Shown: positions 42,766 to 51,241, numbered from the stretch's first letter. The stretch: 64,000 nt of DNA from Halalkalicoccus sp. CG83 (GCF_037081715.1 NZ_JAZDDH010000001.1:2356001-2420000), one strand, 5' to 3'. Numbers and translations: made by a program. Notes: generated by a model from the letters alone, not told the origin.

Positions 42766-44402
42766 TGGCGAGCGACGCCACCGACGTCGGCAAGTGGTTC
42801 GGCGACGCCGGATCGATCGACCGCACGACGGGCCGGCTGTTCAAGTGGGGCTGTCTGGGTGCGACGGCACTCGCGCTGTTTCTGATGCTCGTCTTTCTGT
42901 TGTACGTGTTCAACGACGCGTTCGCCCCGCTGTCGGCCGATCCAGGGTGGCTGTTGACGTTCACTGGGACGGTCCTCCTGCCCATGCTGGGACTGGGTGC
43001 GTACTACTATCGCCGGGACCCCGCAGCCGGACGGGTCGCCTACACCGCACTCGGACTCCCGATCGTCATGGGCCTCTTTGCGGGCGGCGTCTGGCTGCTG
43101 TTCCGACACGTCGCTCCCCCCCGAATGTGGTTCGGCTTCGTCGTCGCGCTGGCGATCGTCGTCGCGCTCGTTCGGGCACACGAGCGGATCAGACCGAACG
43201 CAACCGACGAACGTACCGTCCTCCTCGTTGGTGGCACCATCCTCGCACTCGTCGGGGTCCCGGGGCTCTTCCCGAGCCTCCGGAACCTCGTCCTCTCAGC
43301 CCCTGCGCTACCGACGGTGACGGTCATGTTCCTGTTGACCTTTGCCCTCCCGATCGCGACGCTCGCGGGTTGGTACGTCCGGAAGGGACGCGAGAGCACT
43401 CGCGCCGGGACGATCGCCCTCGCAGTCGTGCTGGTCGCCGCTGGCCTCGGCCTCGTAATCGGGCCCGTCGCTGGCGTCCTTCCGGCTACCTGGGTCATCG
43501 CCGTCTCCCCCGTCGTCGGGGCACTGGTGATGTACGTCGATCGCGTTCTCCGTCAGGGAGAGGGCACCTCGGGGTTCGCGTTCCCGGTCGTCGTCGTCGC
43601 GGGCATCCTCGCGGGGACGGCGATCGCCGACCTCGCAGACTTTGCTGGTCCGGAGACGTGGCTCAATCGCGATTTCCTCACCGGGGTACACTCCACGACG
43701 GCGGTCGAGGCGGGCATCTACCCAGCGCTCGTCGGTTCCGTCCTCATCCTCATCGTGATCGTCGTCTCGGCGTTTCCCGTCGGGATCGCCGCGGCGGTCT
43801 ACCTCGAGGAGTACGCGCCCTCCGGCGGTAAGCTGGGTCGTTTCATCGAACTCATCGAGATCAACATCGCGAACCTCGCGGGTGTGCCCTCGGTCGTATA
43901 CGGGGTTCTCGGGCTGGCGATCTTCATCAATCTCCTCAACATGGGCGTCGGCACCGCCGTCGTCGCCGGGTTCACCGTCGGGCTGCTGATCCTGCCGATC
44001 GTGATCATCTCGACTCAGGAGGCGATCCGGTCGGTGCCCGACTCCCGACGCAACGCCTCGTATGCAATGGGGGCGACCAAGTGGCAGACCGTTCGGAACG
44101 TCGTGCTTCCCGAGTCGATGGCTGGCATCTTCACGGGGACGATCCTCGCGCTGGGGCGGGCGATCGGCGAGACAGCTCCCCTGTTGATGATCGGCGTCCC
44201 GGCCGTCGTGCGCGTCTCGCCGGAATCCTTCTTCAGCCGAACCGGCGCGATGCCCCGACAGATCCTCACGTGGTCGACGCAGATCGAGACGGACTTCCGC
44301 TACGGCGTTCTGGCCGCCGGCGTCGTGACGCTCCTCGTCGTGCTACTGACGATGAATGCCACGGCCATCGTCCTCCGGAACCGCTACCAGCAAAGTCGGT
44401 AG
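42765..44402 (+). CDS. pstA: Phosphate ABC transporter permease PstA, long form
   Basis: A 545-residue permease, almost twice the bacterial length. The first 300 residues add several hydrophobic helices not found in bacterial PstA; the C-terminal 240 residues are the canonical permease with the coupling loop QEAIRSVPDSRRNASYAMGATKWQ and ALGRAIGETAPLLMIG. Long PstA proteins occur in haloarchaea. No pstB or phoU follows; the next gene belongs to a different ABC class. Confidence 0.93.
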   Translation: MASDATDVGKWFGDAGSIDRTTGRLFKWGCLGATALALFLMLVFLLYVFNDAFAPLSADPGWLLTFTGTVLLPMLGLGAYYYRRDPAAGRVAYTALGLPIVMGLFAGGVWLLFRHVAPPRMWFGFVVALAIVVALVRAHERIRPNATDERTVLLVGGTILALVGVPGLFPSLRNLVLSAPALPTVTVMFLLTFALPIATLAGWYVRKGRESTRAGTIALAVVLVAAGLGLVIGPVAGVLPATWVIAVSPVVGALVMYVDRVLRQGEGTSGFAFPVVVVAGILAGTAIADLADFAGPETWLNRDFLTGVHSTTAVEAGIYPALVGSVLILIVIVVSAFPVGIAAAVYLEEYAPSGGKLGRFIELIEINIANLAGVPSVVYGVLGLAIFINLLNMGVGTAVVAGFTVGLLILPIVIISTQEAIRSVPDSRRNASYAMGATKWQTVRNVVLPESMAGIFTGTILALGRAIGETAPLLMIGVPAVVRVSPESFFSRTGAMPRQILTWSTQIETDFRYGVLAAGVVTLLVVLLTMNATAIVLRNRYQQSR

Positions 44403-44444
44403 CGGATCGAACCCCTTAGGTCCGTACCGCCGCTGGCTTCGGAC

Positions 44445-45380
44445 ATGCAGAACCTGCTCGTCGCCGAGGACCTCCGCCGTGAGTACGACGGAGCCCTCGC
44501 GCTCGACGGCGTCTCGCTCTCGGTCGAACGGGGGGAGGTGTTCGCGCTCATCGGCCCCAACGGCGCGGGGAAGACGACGCTCGTGCGCGCGCTCACCGGC
44601 ACCACCGAGCCGGACGGCGGGCGGGCGTCGGTGCTCGGCTCACCGCCCGCCGAGGTGGACCGCTCGCGGATCGCGCTGCTCCCACAGTCGTTCTCCCCGC
44701 CGCGGCGGCTCACCGCGCGCGAGCTTCTGGAGTACTACGCGGGGCTCTACGACGACTCCCGGCCGGTCGGGGAGGTCCTCGCGGAGGTCGGGATGGCCGA
44801 TGACGCCGACACGTGGTACGAGAAGCTCTCGGGCGGTCAGCAGCGTCGCGTCTGCGTGGGGACCGCGCTCGTGAACGATCCCGAGGTGCTCTTCCTCGAC
44901 GAACCGACGACGGGGATCGATCCCGCGGGCCGGCGCGATCTCCGAACTCTGATCGCGAGGCTGGCCGCCGGCGGGACGACGGTGTTCCTGACGACTCACG
45001 ACATGGCGGAGGCCGAACGCCTCGCCGACCGCGTCGGCCTGCTCGCGGACGGGCGGCTGGTCGAGGTCGGCTCGCCGTCCGAACTCGTACGTGAACACGG
45101 CGGCGAGAGCCGTCTGATCGTCGAGACCGACGCCGGGACCGACGCGCTCGCCGGAAGCGGCTATCGCGTCTCGGCGGACGATCGGCGGCTGGTCGTCCAC
45201 GGGATCCGCCCTCGGGAGATCGGCGAGGCGGTCGCGGCGCTCGAACGCGCGGGCATCGAGTACGAGTCGCTGACCTGGACCGAATCCGGGCTGGAGGACG
45301 TCTACCTCGCGCTCGCGGGCGAACGGGACGCGGAGACGCATGCACGGAACCCCCTCGCGGAGACGGGTGGAGCGCGATGA
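44445..45380 (+). CDS. ABC transporter ATP-binding protein (DrrA/ABC-2 exporter class)
   Basis: A 311-residue ATPase. Walker A GPNGAGKTT, Q-loop LLPQSF, signature LSGGQQRR, Walker B VLFLDEPTTGID and H-loop TTHDMAEAE are intact. A C-terminal extension of about 90 residues (ending LTWTESGLEDVYLALAGE) is typical of DrrA/CcmA-type exporters. It is not PstB: the domain order and C-terminal extension differ. It overlaps the permease gene by ATGA. Substrate unknown; lipids, drugs or surface polymers are possible by family. Confidence 0.92.
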   Translation: MQNLLVAEDLRREYDGALALDGVSLSVERGEVFALIGPNGAGKTTLVRALTGTTEPDGGRASVLGSPPAEVDRSRIALLPQSFSPPRRLTARELLEYYAGLYDDSRPVGEVLAEVGMADDADTWYEKLSGGQQRRVCVGTALVNDPEVLFLDEPTTGIDPAGRRDLRTLIARLAAGGTTVFLTTHDMAEAERLADRVGLLADGRLVEVGSPSELVREHGGESRLIVETDAGTDALAGSGYRVSADDRRLVVHGIRPREIGEAVAALERAGIEYESLTWTESGLEDVYLALAGERDAETHARNPLAETGGAR

Positions 45381-46123
45381 GCGCGACCGCCCGGATCCGT
45401 GCGGAGTTCGGCGCGGCGTGGCACTCGTTCGTCCGCCGACGGACCGCCGTCTTCTTCACCTTCTTCTTCCCCGTCATCCTGATCGTGATCTTCGGCGCGC
45501 TCGTGCGGACCGACCCGACCGGCGGCGGGCTGTTCACCGAACCTCCCGAGTACTACCTCGCGGGCTATCTGGCCGTGGTCGTGATGTTCACGCCGCTCTC
45601 GCGGGTCGGGAGTACCGTCGCGCGCCACCGTGAGGGCACCCGCTTCGAGAAGCTGGCGACGACGCCGCTCTCGCGTACCGAGTGGCTGCTCGCGCACACG
45701 CTCGTCAACGTCGTCCTCGTGGGGGCGGCGAGCGCCGTCCTCCTCGTCGTCCTCCTGCTGATCACCGACGCGCAGTTCGTCCCCTCGCCGCTGCTGGTCC
45801 CGTTCGTCGCGCTGGGGACGGCGCTGTTCTGCGGGTTCGGCGCGATCCTCGGGCGGGTCGCCGACTCCCAGGACGGCGTGATCGCCGCCGCGAACACCGT
45901 CGCCCTGCCGATGCTCTTTCTCGCGGAGACGTTCGTCCCGCCGGCGCTGCTGCCCGAGTGGATGGGCCCGCTGATCGACCTCCTGCCGTTGACGTACTTC
46001 GCACGCGGCGTGCGGGCGGTGACGTCGACCGGCGATCCGTGGCTCGCGGACTTGGCGGTCCTGGCCGGCCTGGCCGTCGCGTTCCTGCTCGTCGGCGCGT
46101 ACGCGATCCCGCGAACCGACTGA
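45377..46123 (+). CDS. ABC-2 type transporter permease
   Basis: A 248-residue permease with six helices of the ABC-2 family: FVRRRTAVFFTFFFPVILIVIFGALV at the N-terminus, ARHREGTRFEKLATTPLSRTEWLL in the cytoplasmic loop and PLTYFARGVRAV near the end. One permease plus one ATPase form a complete exporter as homodimers. Starts within the ATPase stop. Confidence 0.92.
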   Translation: MSATARIRAEFGAAWHSFVRRRTAVFFTFFFPVILIVIFGALVRTDPTGGGLFTEPPEYYLAGYLAVVVMFTPLSRVGSTVARHREGTRFEKLATTPLSRTEWLLAHTLVNVVLVGAASAVLLVVLLLITDAQFVPSPLLVPFVALGTALFCGFGAILGRVADSQDGVIAAANTVALPMLFLAETFVPPALLPEWMGPLIDLLPLTYFARGVRAVTSTGDPWLADLAVLAGLAVAFLLVGAYAIPRTD

Positions 46124-46181
46124 CTGCGGGAGGATTCCAGACCCTAGAAAGCTTATACACAACCATTTCCTAGCTGAAATA

Positions 46182-46226
46182 ATGAGCGAGAAACCGATCG
46201 TCGAGGGCCGATCCGATGGAGCGTGA
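46182..46226 (+). CDS. 14-residue leader ORF overlapping a small-protein gene
   Basis: ATG 46182 lies about 26 bases after a TATA-like gcttataca (46150-46158), so a leaderless transcript would begin here, yet the frame ends after 14 codons (MSEKPIVEGRSDGA). The next gene starts inside it in another frame. It is either a coupling leader or the original N-terminus of the downstream protein separated by a one-base shift. Confidence 0.35.
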   Translation: MSEKPIVEGRSDGA

Positions 46227-46356
46227 ACGCGCGGAGACGGAGCGCTATCGCTACACGGAGTACCTCCACGGCTCGAGCACGATCTTCCTGATCCAGGACG
46301 CGGAGAACGACAACGCCTGGATCCAGTCGACCACCGCCGTCCCCGCCGAGCGCTGA
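46216..46356 (+). CDS. Small haloarchaeal protein (DUF7331-like)
   Basis: A 46-residue acidic protein, MERERAETERYRYTEYLH, then STIFLIQDAENDNAWIQSTTAVP. The DxENxxAWIxS pattern is found in a family of tiny haloarchaeal proteins of unknown function; the DUF number is from memory. It is convergent with the molybdate/sulfate-type transporter gene (6 bases between stops). Confidence 0.6.
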   Translation: MERERAETERYRYTEYLHGSSTIFLIQDAENDNAWIQSTTAVPAER

Positions 46357-46362
46357 ACTGGG

Positions 46363-47463
46363 TCAGGCTCCCCGTCTCGCGCGCTCGATCGCCAGGTGGA
46401 CGACGATACCGAGCACGAAGGCGGCGCCGAGGTTCCAGACGAGCGCGAGCAGCCCGATCGAGACCGAGAGCGCGAGATTCGACGAGCTCCGGACGCTCGC
46501 GCCGAGCGAGACGGCGATCATCACGAGAAGGACGCCGAGCATCGCGACCGGAAAGGCGCCGAGAAACGCCGCCGAGGCGAACGGGACGAGGGCGAGATAG
46601 CCGACCCCGAGGACGAGGTTCGCGCCGCCCGTCCGCGCGCCGAACTCGTACTTCCCGGCGACGCCGTCACAGCCGTGACACATCGGGATCCCCCCGGCCG
46701 GAACCGCGAGCAGGTTCGTCACGCCCATGCTCGTCGAGAGCTCGTCGGCCGGGACCTCCCGGTCGAAGAGATCGGAGAACAGAAGCGAGGTCGCGAGCGC
46801 CGCGTTGCCGATCGTCATCGCCAACTGGGCGAAGACGCCGTCGGCGGTCCGCCACGTGAGCGCCCCCGCGATCGCCGGTAGCGGCGGGGCGCCGGGAAGC
46901 CGCGGCGACGGAACGCCCGCGGTCGCGAGTGCGATAGCCATTCCAACGAACAGCACGACGAGCGCGCTCGCCCGTCTGCGTCCCAGCGCGATCGCGACCA
47001 GCGCGATGACGGCCGCCGCGGCCGCGAGGGTGAGGTCCTCGAGCGCGAGCCCTGCCCCCGTCTCGAGCAGGAGGAGGGCGACGGCGAACTGCACCCCCCG
47101 GATCACCGGCTCGCCGATCCACCGTTCCACCTCGGCGAGCGCTCCGGTAGTGCCGATCCCGAGCAGGACGACCCCGAGGACGAGGCCGGCGAGCGCGAGC
47201 TCGGCGTAGCTCAGCGCGCCGGCGATCGCGAGCGCGGCGAGCGCCTTCATCGGCTCGACCGAGATCGGAAGGCCGTAGCGGACTCCCCAGACGATCTGGA
47301 AGACGCCGAAGGCCAACAGCACGTGCGGGAGCGAGATCTCGGTCAGTGCCGCCATCGCAACCACTATCGGCAACACCGTGATCGAGTCTCCGACCGCTCC
47401 GGTCACCTCGCTGACGGAGAGCTCGAGTCGTCGGAGGCCCGAAACGTCCAGAGAGATGGCCAC
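46363..47463 (-). CDS. Putative molybdate/sulfate transporter (MOT1/SulP-like)
   Basis: A 366-residue transporter with about ten helices. Diagnostic for the MOT1 branch are GAVGDSITVLPIVVAM at the start, YGLPISVEPMKALAA and SMGVTNLLAVPAGGIPMCHGCDGVAGKYEFGARTGGANL. MOT1 proteins import molybdate; related members take sulfate. The start is placed at GTG 47463 (VAISLDVSGLRRLELS); the frame remains open to an ATG at 47580, but that extension is polar and lacks family features. Single gene. Confidence 0.8.
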   Translation of the reverse strand: MAISLDVSGLRRLELSVSEVTGAVGDSITVLPIVVAMAALTEISLPHVLLAFGVFQIVWGVRYGLPISVEPMKALAALAIAGALSYAELALAGLVLGVVLLGIGTTGALAEVERWIGEPVIRGVQFAVALLLLETGAGLALEDLTLAAAAAVIALVAIALGRRRASALVVLFVGMAIALATAGVPSPRLPGAPPLPAIAGALTWRTADGVFAQLAMTIGNAALATSLLFSDLFDREVPADELSTSMGVTNLLAVPAGGIPMCHGCDGVAGKYEFGARTGGANLVLGVGYLALVPFASAAFLGAFPVAMLGVLLVMIAVSLGASVRSSSNLALSVSIGLLALVWNLGAAFVLGIVVHLAIERARRGA

Positions 47464-47649
47464 AGGAGGGATATACGGCCGAGAGGCATTACCCTTGTCA
47501 GAAACCGTATTCGGGACGGATTCCCGCACGAGGTAACCGAATGAAGTTACTTCGAGGGGTGCGAAGACCGTCACGGACATCCGTTAAAGTGAAAGTTCTC
47601 GGTTGGGAAATGGGCACATGAACCGATCGTCGGATCGGAGGTGGGTTGC

Positions 47650-48066
47650 GTGAGCGTCGAAGGCGACCAGCGGGCGATCCGCTGTCTCGTCGCGAAGGTC
47701 GGCCTCGATGGCCACGATCGGGGTGCACACGTCATCTCGCGAGCGTTTCGGGACGCGGGGTTCGAAGTGATCTACTCGGGGCTGCACAACGCGCCCGACG
47801 AGATCGTCCAGGCCGCCGTCCAGGAGGACGTCGACGTGCTCGGAATCTCCATCCTCTCGGGGGCGCACAACACGCTCATCCCGAAGATCGTCGCGGGGCT
47901 CGAGGAGTACGACGCCTTCGAGGACACGCTGATCATCGTCGGCGGCGTGATCCCCGAGAAGGACAAGGAGCCGCTGAGGGAGAAGGGCGTCGACGCGATC
48001 TTCGGACCGGGCACGCCGATGAAGGAGACGATCGAGTTCGTCCGCGAGAACGCTCCCGAACGATGA
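47650..48066 (+). CDS. Cobalamin-binding small subunit of acyl-CoA mutase
   Basis: A 138-residue B12-binding domain. The base-off/His-on signature D20-G-H22-D-R-G25, the SILSGAH loop and the VGGVIP turn are intact. In archaea this chain pairs with a separate barrel subunit to form methylmalonyl-CoA mutase or a related mutase. GTG 47650 is preferred (MSVEGDQRAIRCLV); GTG 47641 adds three residues. Cotranslated with meaB. The only barrel subunit in the window is the Phe/Gln-type protein at 26632, so either that protein is its partner or the partner lies elsewhere. Confidence 0.92.
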   Translation: MSVEGDQRAIRCLVAKVGLDGHDRGAHVISRAFRDAGFEVIYSGLHNAPDEIVQAAVQEDVDVLGISILSGAHNTLIPKIVAGLEEYDAFEDTLIIVGGVIPEKDKEPLREKGVDAIFGPGTPMKETIEFVRENAPER

Positions 48067-49061
48067 GCACGGGCGAGAGCGAGAACGACCTAGTCACGCA
48101 GCTGCTGGCCGGCAAACACCGGGCGCTGGCGCGCACGATCACGAAGATCGAGAACCGCGCGCCGGGCTATCGCGACCTCGTCGCGGGACTCCACGAGCAC
48201 ACCGGCGACGCGGAGGTGATCGGCATCACCGGCAGCCCCGGCGCGGGCAAGTCGACGCTCGTCGATAAGCTCGCGCTCAGCTACAGGGAAGAGGGGCTCA
48301 CGGTGGGCGTGATCGCGGTCGACCCCTCCTCGCCGTACACGGGCGGCGCGGTGCTCGGCGACCGCATCCGGATGGCCTCGACCACCGGCGACATGGACAC
48401 GTTCGTGCGTTCGATGGGCGCGCGCGGGCAGTTAGGGGGACTGTCGACGGCGACCGGTGACGCGATCAAGGCGTTCGACGCCTTCGGGATGGACCGGATC
48501 ATCGTCGAGACCGTCGGCGCCGGACAGAACGAGGTCGACATCGTCCGTACCGCCGACACGGTCGCGGTGCTCGTCCAGCCCGAGAGCGGCGACGACATCC
48601 AGATGCTGAAGGCGGGCATCCTCGAGATCGGCGACGTCTTCGTCGTCAACAAGGCCGACATGGCCGGCGCCGATCGAACCGTGAAACAGCTCTCGGAGAT
48701 GCTCGAGGGCCGCAACGACGGGGACGACGGCTGGAAGCCGGAGATCGTCGAGACCGTCGCGACGAGCGGCGAGGGGATCGACGACCTCCTGGAGACGTTC
48801 GCGGCCCACCGCGAGTACCTGGAGTCGTCGGGGGCGCTCGAGGAGAAGGCGCGCGCACGATACGCCGAGGAGGTTCGGACGCTACTGCGCGAGGACGCCG
48901 GCCACCTGCTCGAGGACGAACTCGAGCGTCGGGGCGGCATCGAGTCGGTGGTCGACCGAATCGCCGCCCGCGAGATCGACCCGTACACGGTCGCCGACGA
49001 GATCGTGACGCCGCTCGAACGCTGTCTCGACGCGCGCGAGGAGACGCCGCCACATCGGTAA
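48063..49061 (+). CDS. meaB: Mutase-associated GTPase chaperone MeaB
   Basis: A 332-residue G3E-family GTPase that gates adenosylcobalamin loading and protects B12 mutases from inactivation. Walker A GSPGAGKST, the DPSSPYTGGAVLGDRIRM segment, ETVGAGQNEVDI (switch region) and NKAD are all present. It overlaps the B12-subunit gene by ATGA, as in many organisms. Confidence 0.94.
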   Translation: MSTGESENDLVTQLLAGKHRALARTITKIENRAPGYRDLVAGLHEHTGDAEVIGITGSPGAGKSTLVDKLALSYREEGLTVGVIAVDPSSPYTGGAVLGDRIRMASTTGDMDTFVRSMGARGQLGGLSTATGDAIKAFDAFGMDRIIVETVGAGQNEVDIVRTADTVAVLVQPESGDDIQMLKAGILEIGDVFVVNKADMAGADRTVKQLSEMLEGRNDGDDGWKPEIVETVATSGEGIDDLLETFAAHREYLESSGALEEKARARYAEEVRTLLREDAGHLLEDELERRGGIESVVDRIAAREIDPYTVADEIVTPLERCLDAREETPPHR

Positions 49062-49114
49062 CAGGCGTTACCGGATAAACTATCGACCCCGTAGGGAAGC
49101 TGCCCAAAAATATC

Positions 49115-49143
49115 GTACTGAATGCAGAGGCTGTGTTCAGTAC
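49115..49143. repeat. Hairpin after meaB
   Basis: gtactgaa (49115-49122) pairs perfectly with ttcagtac (49136-49143); after a two-base mismatch, cag/ctg adds three pairs around an agg loop. It lies just past the orphan gene's stop (49152, minus strand) and 54 bases after meaB, so it may be a bidirectional transcript end or the remnant end of an insertion. Confidence 0.4.
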
Positions 49144-49151
49144 CCGGGGGA

Positions 49152-49694
49152 TCACTCTTTGAAGTCTGCTTGTAGATCCTCGTTTCTGAGTTCCATTACT
49201 TCATTAATCAAATCCTCACATGGATTGTAGAGATCGTCCTTCAATTCCGCCATCGTTTCTGATACCTCATCATCCATGCTTCGAAGGTTTTCGTCCGCGA
49301 GAATACCACAATATAGGGATATAGCGCCTGCATTATCGGATATTCCAACTTCTCCTTCGTCTCGTTTTCCGATCAAATTGAATATAAGAGGCGGTCTGTT
49401 GGCTAGATGCTTCATCACCCTTGAGCCGTATTCGTCCAGATCATTCCCTGGAATCCAACCTCCAGAATTCTGTATATTTGAATCCAAGACCCGATACTTG
49501 TATTCATAATTTGCTTGTAATTCTCGAATTAGCCGAATGAACTCATCACACCATTCCTCAGCGTCACTATATCGCTCCCATTCATACTTCATCTGAAGCT
49601 TCCCCTTTGAAATTCTCCAGCTGAGGAAGCCACTGAGGAGTACACTTAGGAGTACCGTTGCTACGCTAAGAACGACCTGACCAATTGTTACCAT
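49152..49694 (-). CDS. Orphan membrane-anchored protein, AT-rich
   Basis: A 180-residue protein that I do not recognise. Residues about 5-24 form one N-terminal hydrophobic helix, then a basic patch (WRISKGKLQMKYEWER) indicates that the rest is cytoplasmic. The remainder is mostly helical with a Trp/Cys segment (SDAEEWCDEF) and an acidic C-terminus. Codon use is far more A/T-rich than in the neighbours (for example many ATT, AAT and GAA codons), a sign of recent transfer. Upstream A/T-rich sequence around 49,700-49,720 can serve as its promoter. Confidence 0.65.
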   Translation of the reverse strand: MVTIGQVVLSVATVLLSVLLSGFLSWRISKGKLQMKYEWERYSDAEEWCDEFIRLIRELQANYEYKYRVLDSNIQNSGGWIPGNDLDEYGSRVMKHLANRPPLIFNLIGKRDEGEVGISDNAGAISLYCGILADENLRSMDDEVSETMAELKDDLYNPCEDLINEVMELRNEDLQADFKE

Positions 49695-49948
49695 TGGCTT
49701 TGTATCGGTCTGTTATTTAAAAACCTCAATGATATACACTCGCATTAATAGCCCTTCATCCACTACAATTGAGGACAATCGCTTGCTGAATACGCGCCCT
49801 CTATCCAGTACACCTCCAGGAATCCGCTCTCCCGGCAGAACGGTCGGGGTCGATGAACGTCACTCGGCTATTTTACGCTACTACTACGAGTGAAACGTGA
49901 GTTCGCCGTCCGACCAGCGTTAAGGCCCTGGCGACCGACGAACGAGGT

Positions 49949-50887
49949 ATGAAGCTTCGACGACTGGTCGGTGGTGCCGCGGCCGCGGTCGGCCTCACCG
50001 CCGTCGCTAATCGCACTCTCGCCGGAAACGCAGGATCGCTCGAGCCCGCCCTGTCGGGACGCCAGCACACCTACCGCTGGCGCGGCATCGACGTCGCCTA
50101 CACCGAGGCGGGCAACCCCGACAACCCCGACCTGCTGTTGATCCACGGCGTCAACGCCGCCGCCTCCAGCCGGGAGTTCGAGGAGGTCTTCGACGCGCTC
50201 GCCGAGGAGTACCACGTCGTCGCACCCGACCTGCCCGGCTTCGGGCTCTCGGAGCGTCCGCCGCTGCTCTACTCGGGGTCACTGTACGTACAGTTCGTCG
50301 CCGAGTTCGCACGCGACACGACCGAGGACGCCGCCTGCCTGGCCTCCTCGCTGTCGGCTGCCTACGCCGTCGAGGCCGCCGAGGACGCCGGCTTCTCGCG
50401 GCTCCTCCTCGTCTGTCCGACGACGACGGCGATGCCCACGCAGCGACCCGCCCTCCGATCGCTGCTGCGGGCCCCCGTCGTCGGCACCGCGATCTACAAC
50501 CTCGTCACGAGCAAACCGGCGATCCGGTACTTCAGCGCGGATCACGGCTACTACGACATGGAGAACTTCAGCGAGGAGAAACGGGAGTACGAGTGGACGA
50601 GCGCCCACCAGCCGGGGGCGCGCTACGCGCCCGCATCGTTCATCAGCGGCTTCCTCAACCGGCCGATCGACCTCGGCAAGGAGCTCTCGGGACTCGACGT
50701 GCCGACCACCCTGATCTGGGGCCGAGAGGCCGACATCACGCCGCTTCGCCAGGGCCGGACGCTAGCGGAGACCGCCGACGCTCGGCTCGTGGTGATCGAT
50801 CGGGCGCGGCTGCTTCCACACGCTGAGCACCCCCGCGAGTTCGTCGGCGTCGTTCGCGAGGAGCTACGCGGGGCGAAAAACGAGTAG
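49949..50887 (+). CDS. Alpha/beta-fold hydrolase
   Basis: A 312-residue hydrolase. The N-terminal 28 residues are hydrophobic after KLRR, so a membrane anchor or signal is possible. LLLIHGVNAAASS is the oxyanion strand; the nucleophile elbow reads A132-S133-S134-L135-S136 instead of Gly-x-Ser-x-Gly, with S134 the likely nucleophile; WGREADITP carries the acid and LLPHAEHP the His. Ester hydrolysis is probable, substrate unknown. It converges with the OB-fold gene, their 3' ends overlapping by 24 bases. Confidence 0.83.
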   Translation: MKLRRLVGGAAAAVGLTAVANRTLAGNAGSLEPALSGRQHTYRWRGIDVAYTEAGNPDNPDLLLIHGVNAAASSREFEEVFDALAEEYHVVAPDLPGFGLSERPPLLYSGSLYVQFVAEFARDTTEDAACLASSLSAAYAVEAAEDAGFSRLLLVCPTTTAMPTQRPALRSLLRAPVVGTAIYNLVTSKPAIRYFSADHGYYDMENFSEEKREYEWTSAHQPGARYAPASFISGFLNRPIDLGKELSGLDVPTTLIWGREADITPLRQGRTLAETADARLVVIDRARLLPHAEHPREFVGVVREELRGAKNE

Positions 50888-51241
50888 GTCGTCGCCCGTC
50901 GTCTCGCGTTCCTCGACGCCGGCGGCGACGCGGATGCCCTCCTCGGGATCCTCGACGCCCCGGAGCTGGCCGGTCAGGCGCACCAGTCCGAAGTCGACGA
51001 TCGCGACCGTGTAGGGCGCGTCGTCGACGAAGTCGGGCGTGGCGACGTGGATCGTGGTGAGCGTGTCGACGGTGCCGCTGTCGGGAAGGTCGCGGCGTTC
51101 GAGTTCCGGATCGCCACACTCCGGACAGCGCCGTCTCGGGGGGAGCGAGCCGTGACCGTTCGGACACTCGAAGGCGTAGGCCTCGCCCTCGGCGATCGCC
51201 TCGAGCCACTCGTCGTACCCCTCGTCGGTCTGTTCGCTCAT
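50864..51241 (-). CDS. Zinc-ribbon OB-fold (DUF35) partner of thiolase
   Basis: A 125-residue acyl-CoA-binding OB-fold protein. Zinc-ribbon ligands are C26 and probably H30, then C39 and C42 (CPECG); the C-terminal half forms the OB barrel. Archaeal DUF35 proteins bridge thiolase and HMG-CoA synthase or act as thiolase subunits. Its start overlaps the thiolase stop (ATGA on the minus strand), which supports a complex with that thiolase. Confidence 0.85.
   Translation of the reverse strand: MSEQTDEGYDEWLEAIAEGEAYAFECPNGHGSLPPRRRCPECGDPELERRDLPDSGTVDTLTTIHVATPDFVDDAPYTVAIVDFGLVRLTGQLRGVEDPEEGIRVAAGVEERETTGDDLLVFRPA

Larger units (their letters stand above)
49082..49854. repeat. Possible inserted element bounded by 10-bp inverted repeats
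   Basis: atcgaccccg (49082-49091) is the exact inverse of cggggtcgat (49845-49854). The 770 bases between are markedly A/T-rich compared with both flanks and hold one orphan gene and a hairpin (49115-49143). No transposase is present. This could be a decayed or non-autonomous insertion, or a coincidence of short GC-rich sequence. Confidence 0.35.

Noticed and set aside
44445-45380. Reading the ATPase after pstA as PstB
   Set aside because: The C-terminal extension and immediate ABC-2 permease place it in the DrrA export class; PstB is about 250-290 residues with different flanking motifs.
47464-47580. 39-residue N-terminal extension of the MOT1-like transporter
   Set aside because: Polar, without a signal or family features; GTG 47463 gives the canonical N-terminus. 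Kept only as an alternative start.
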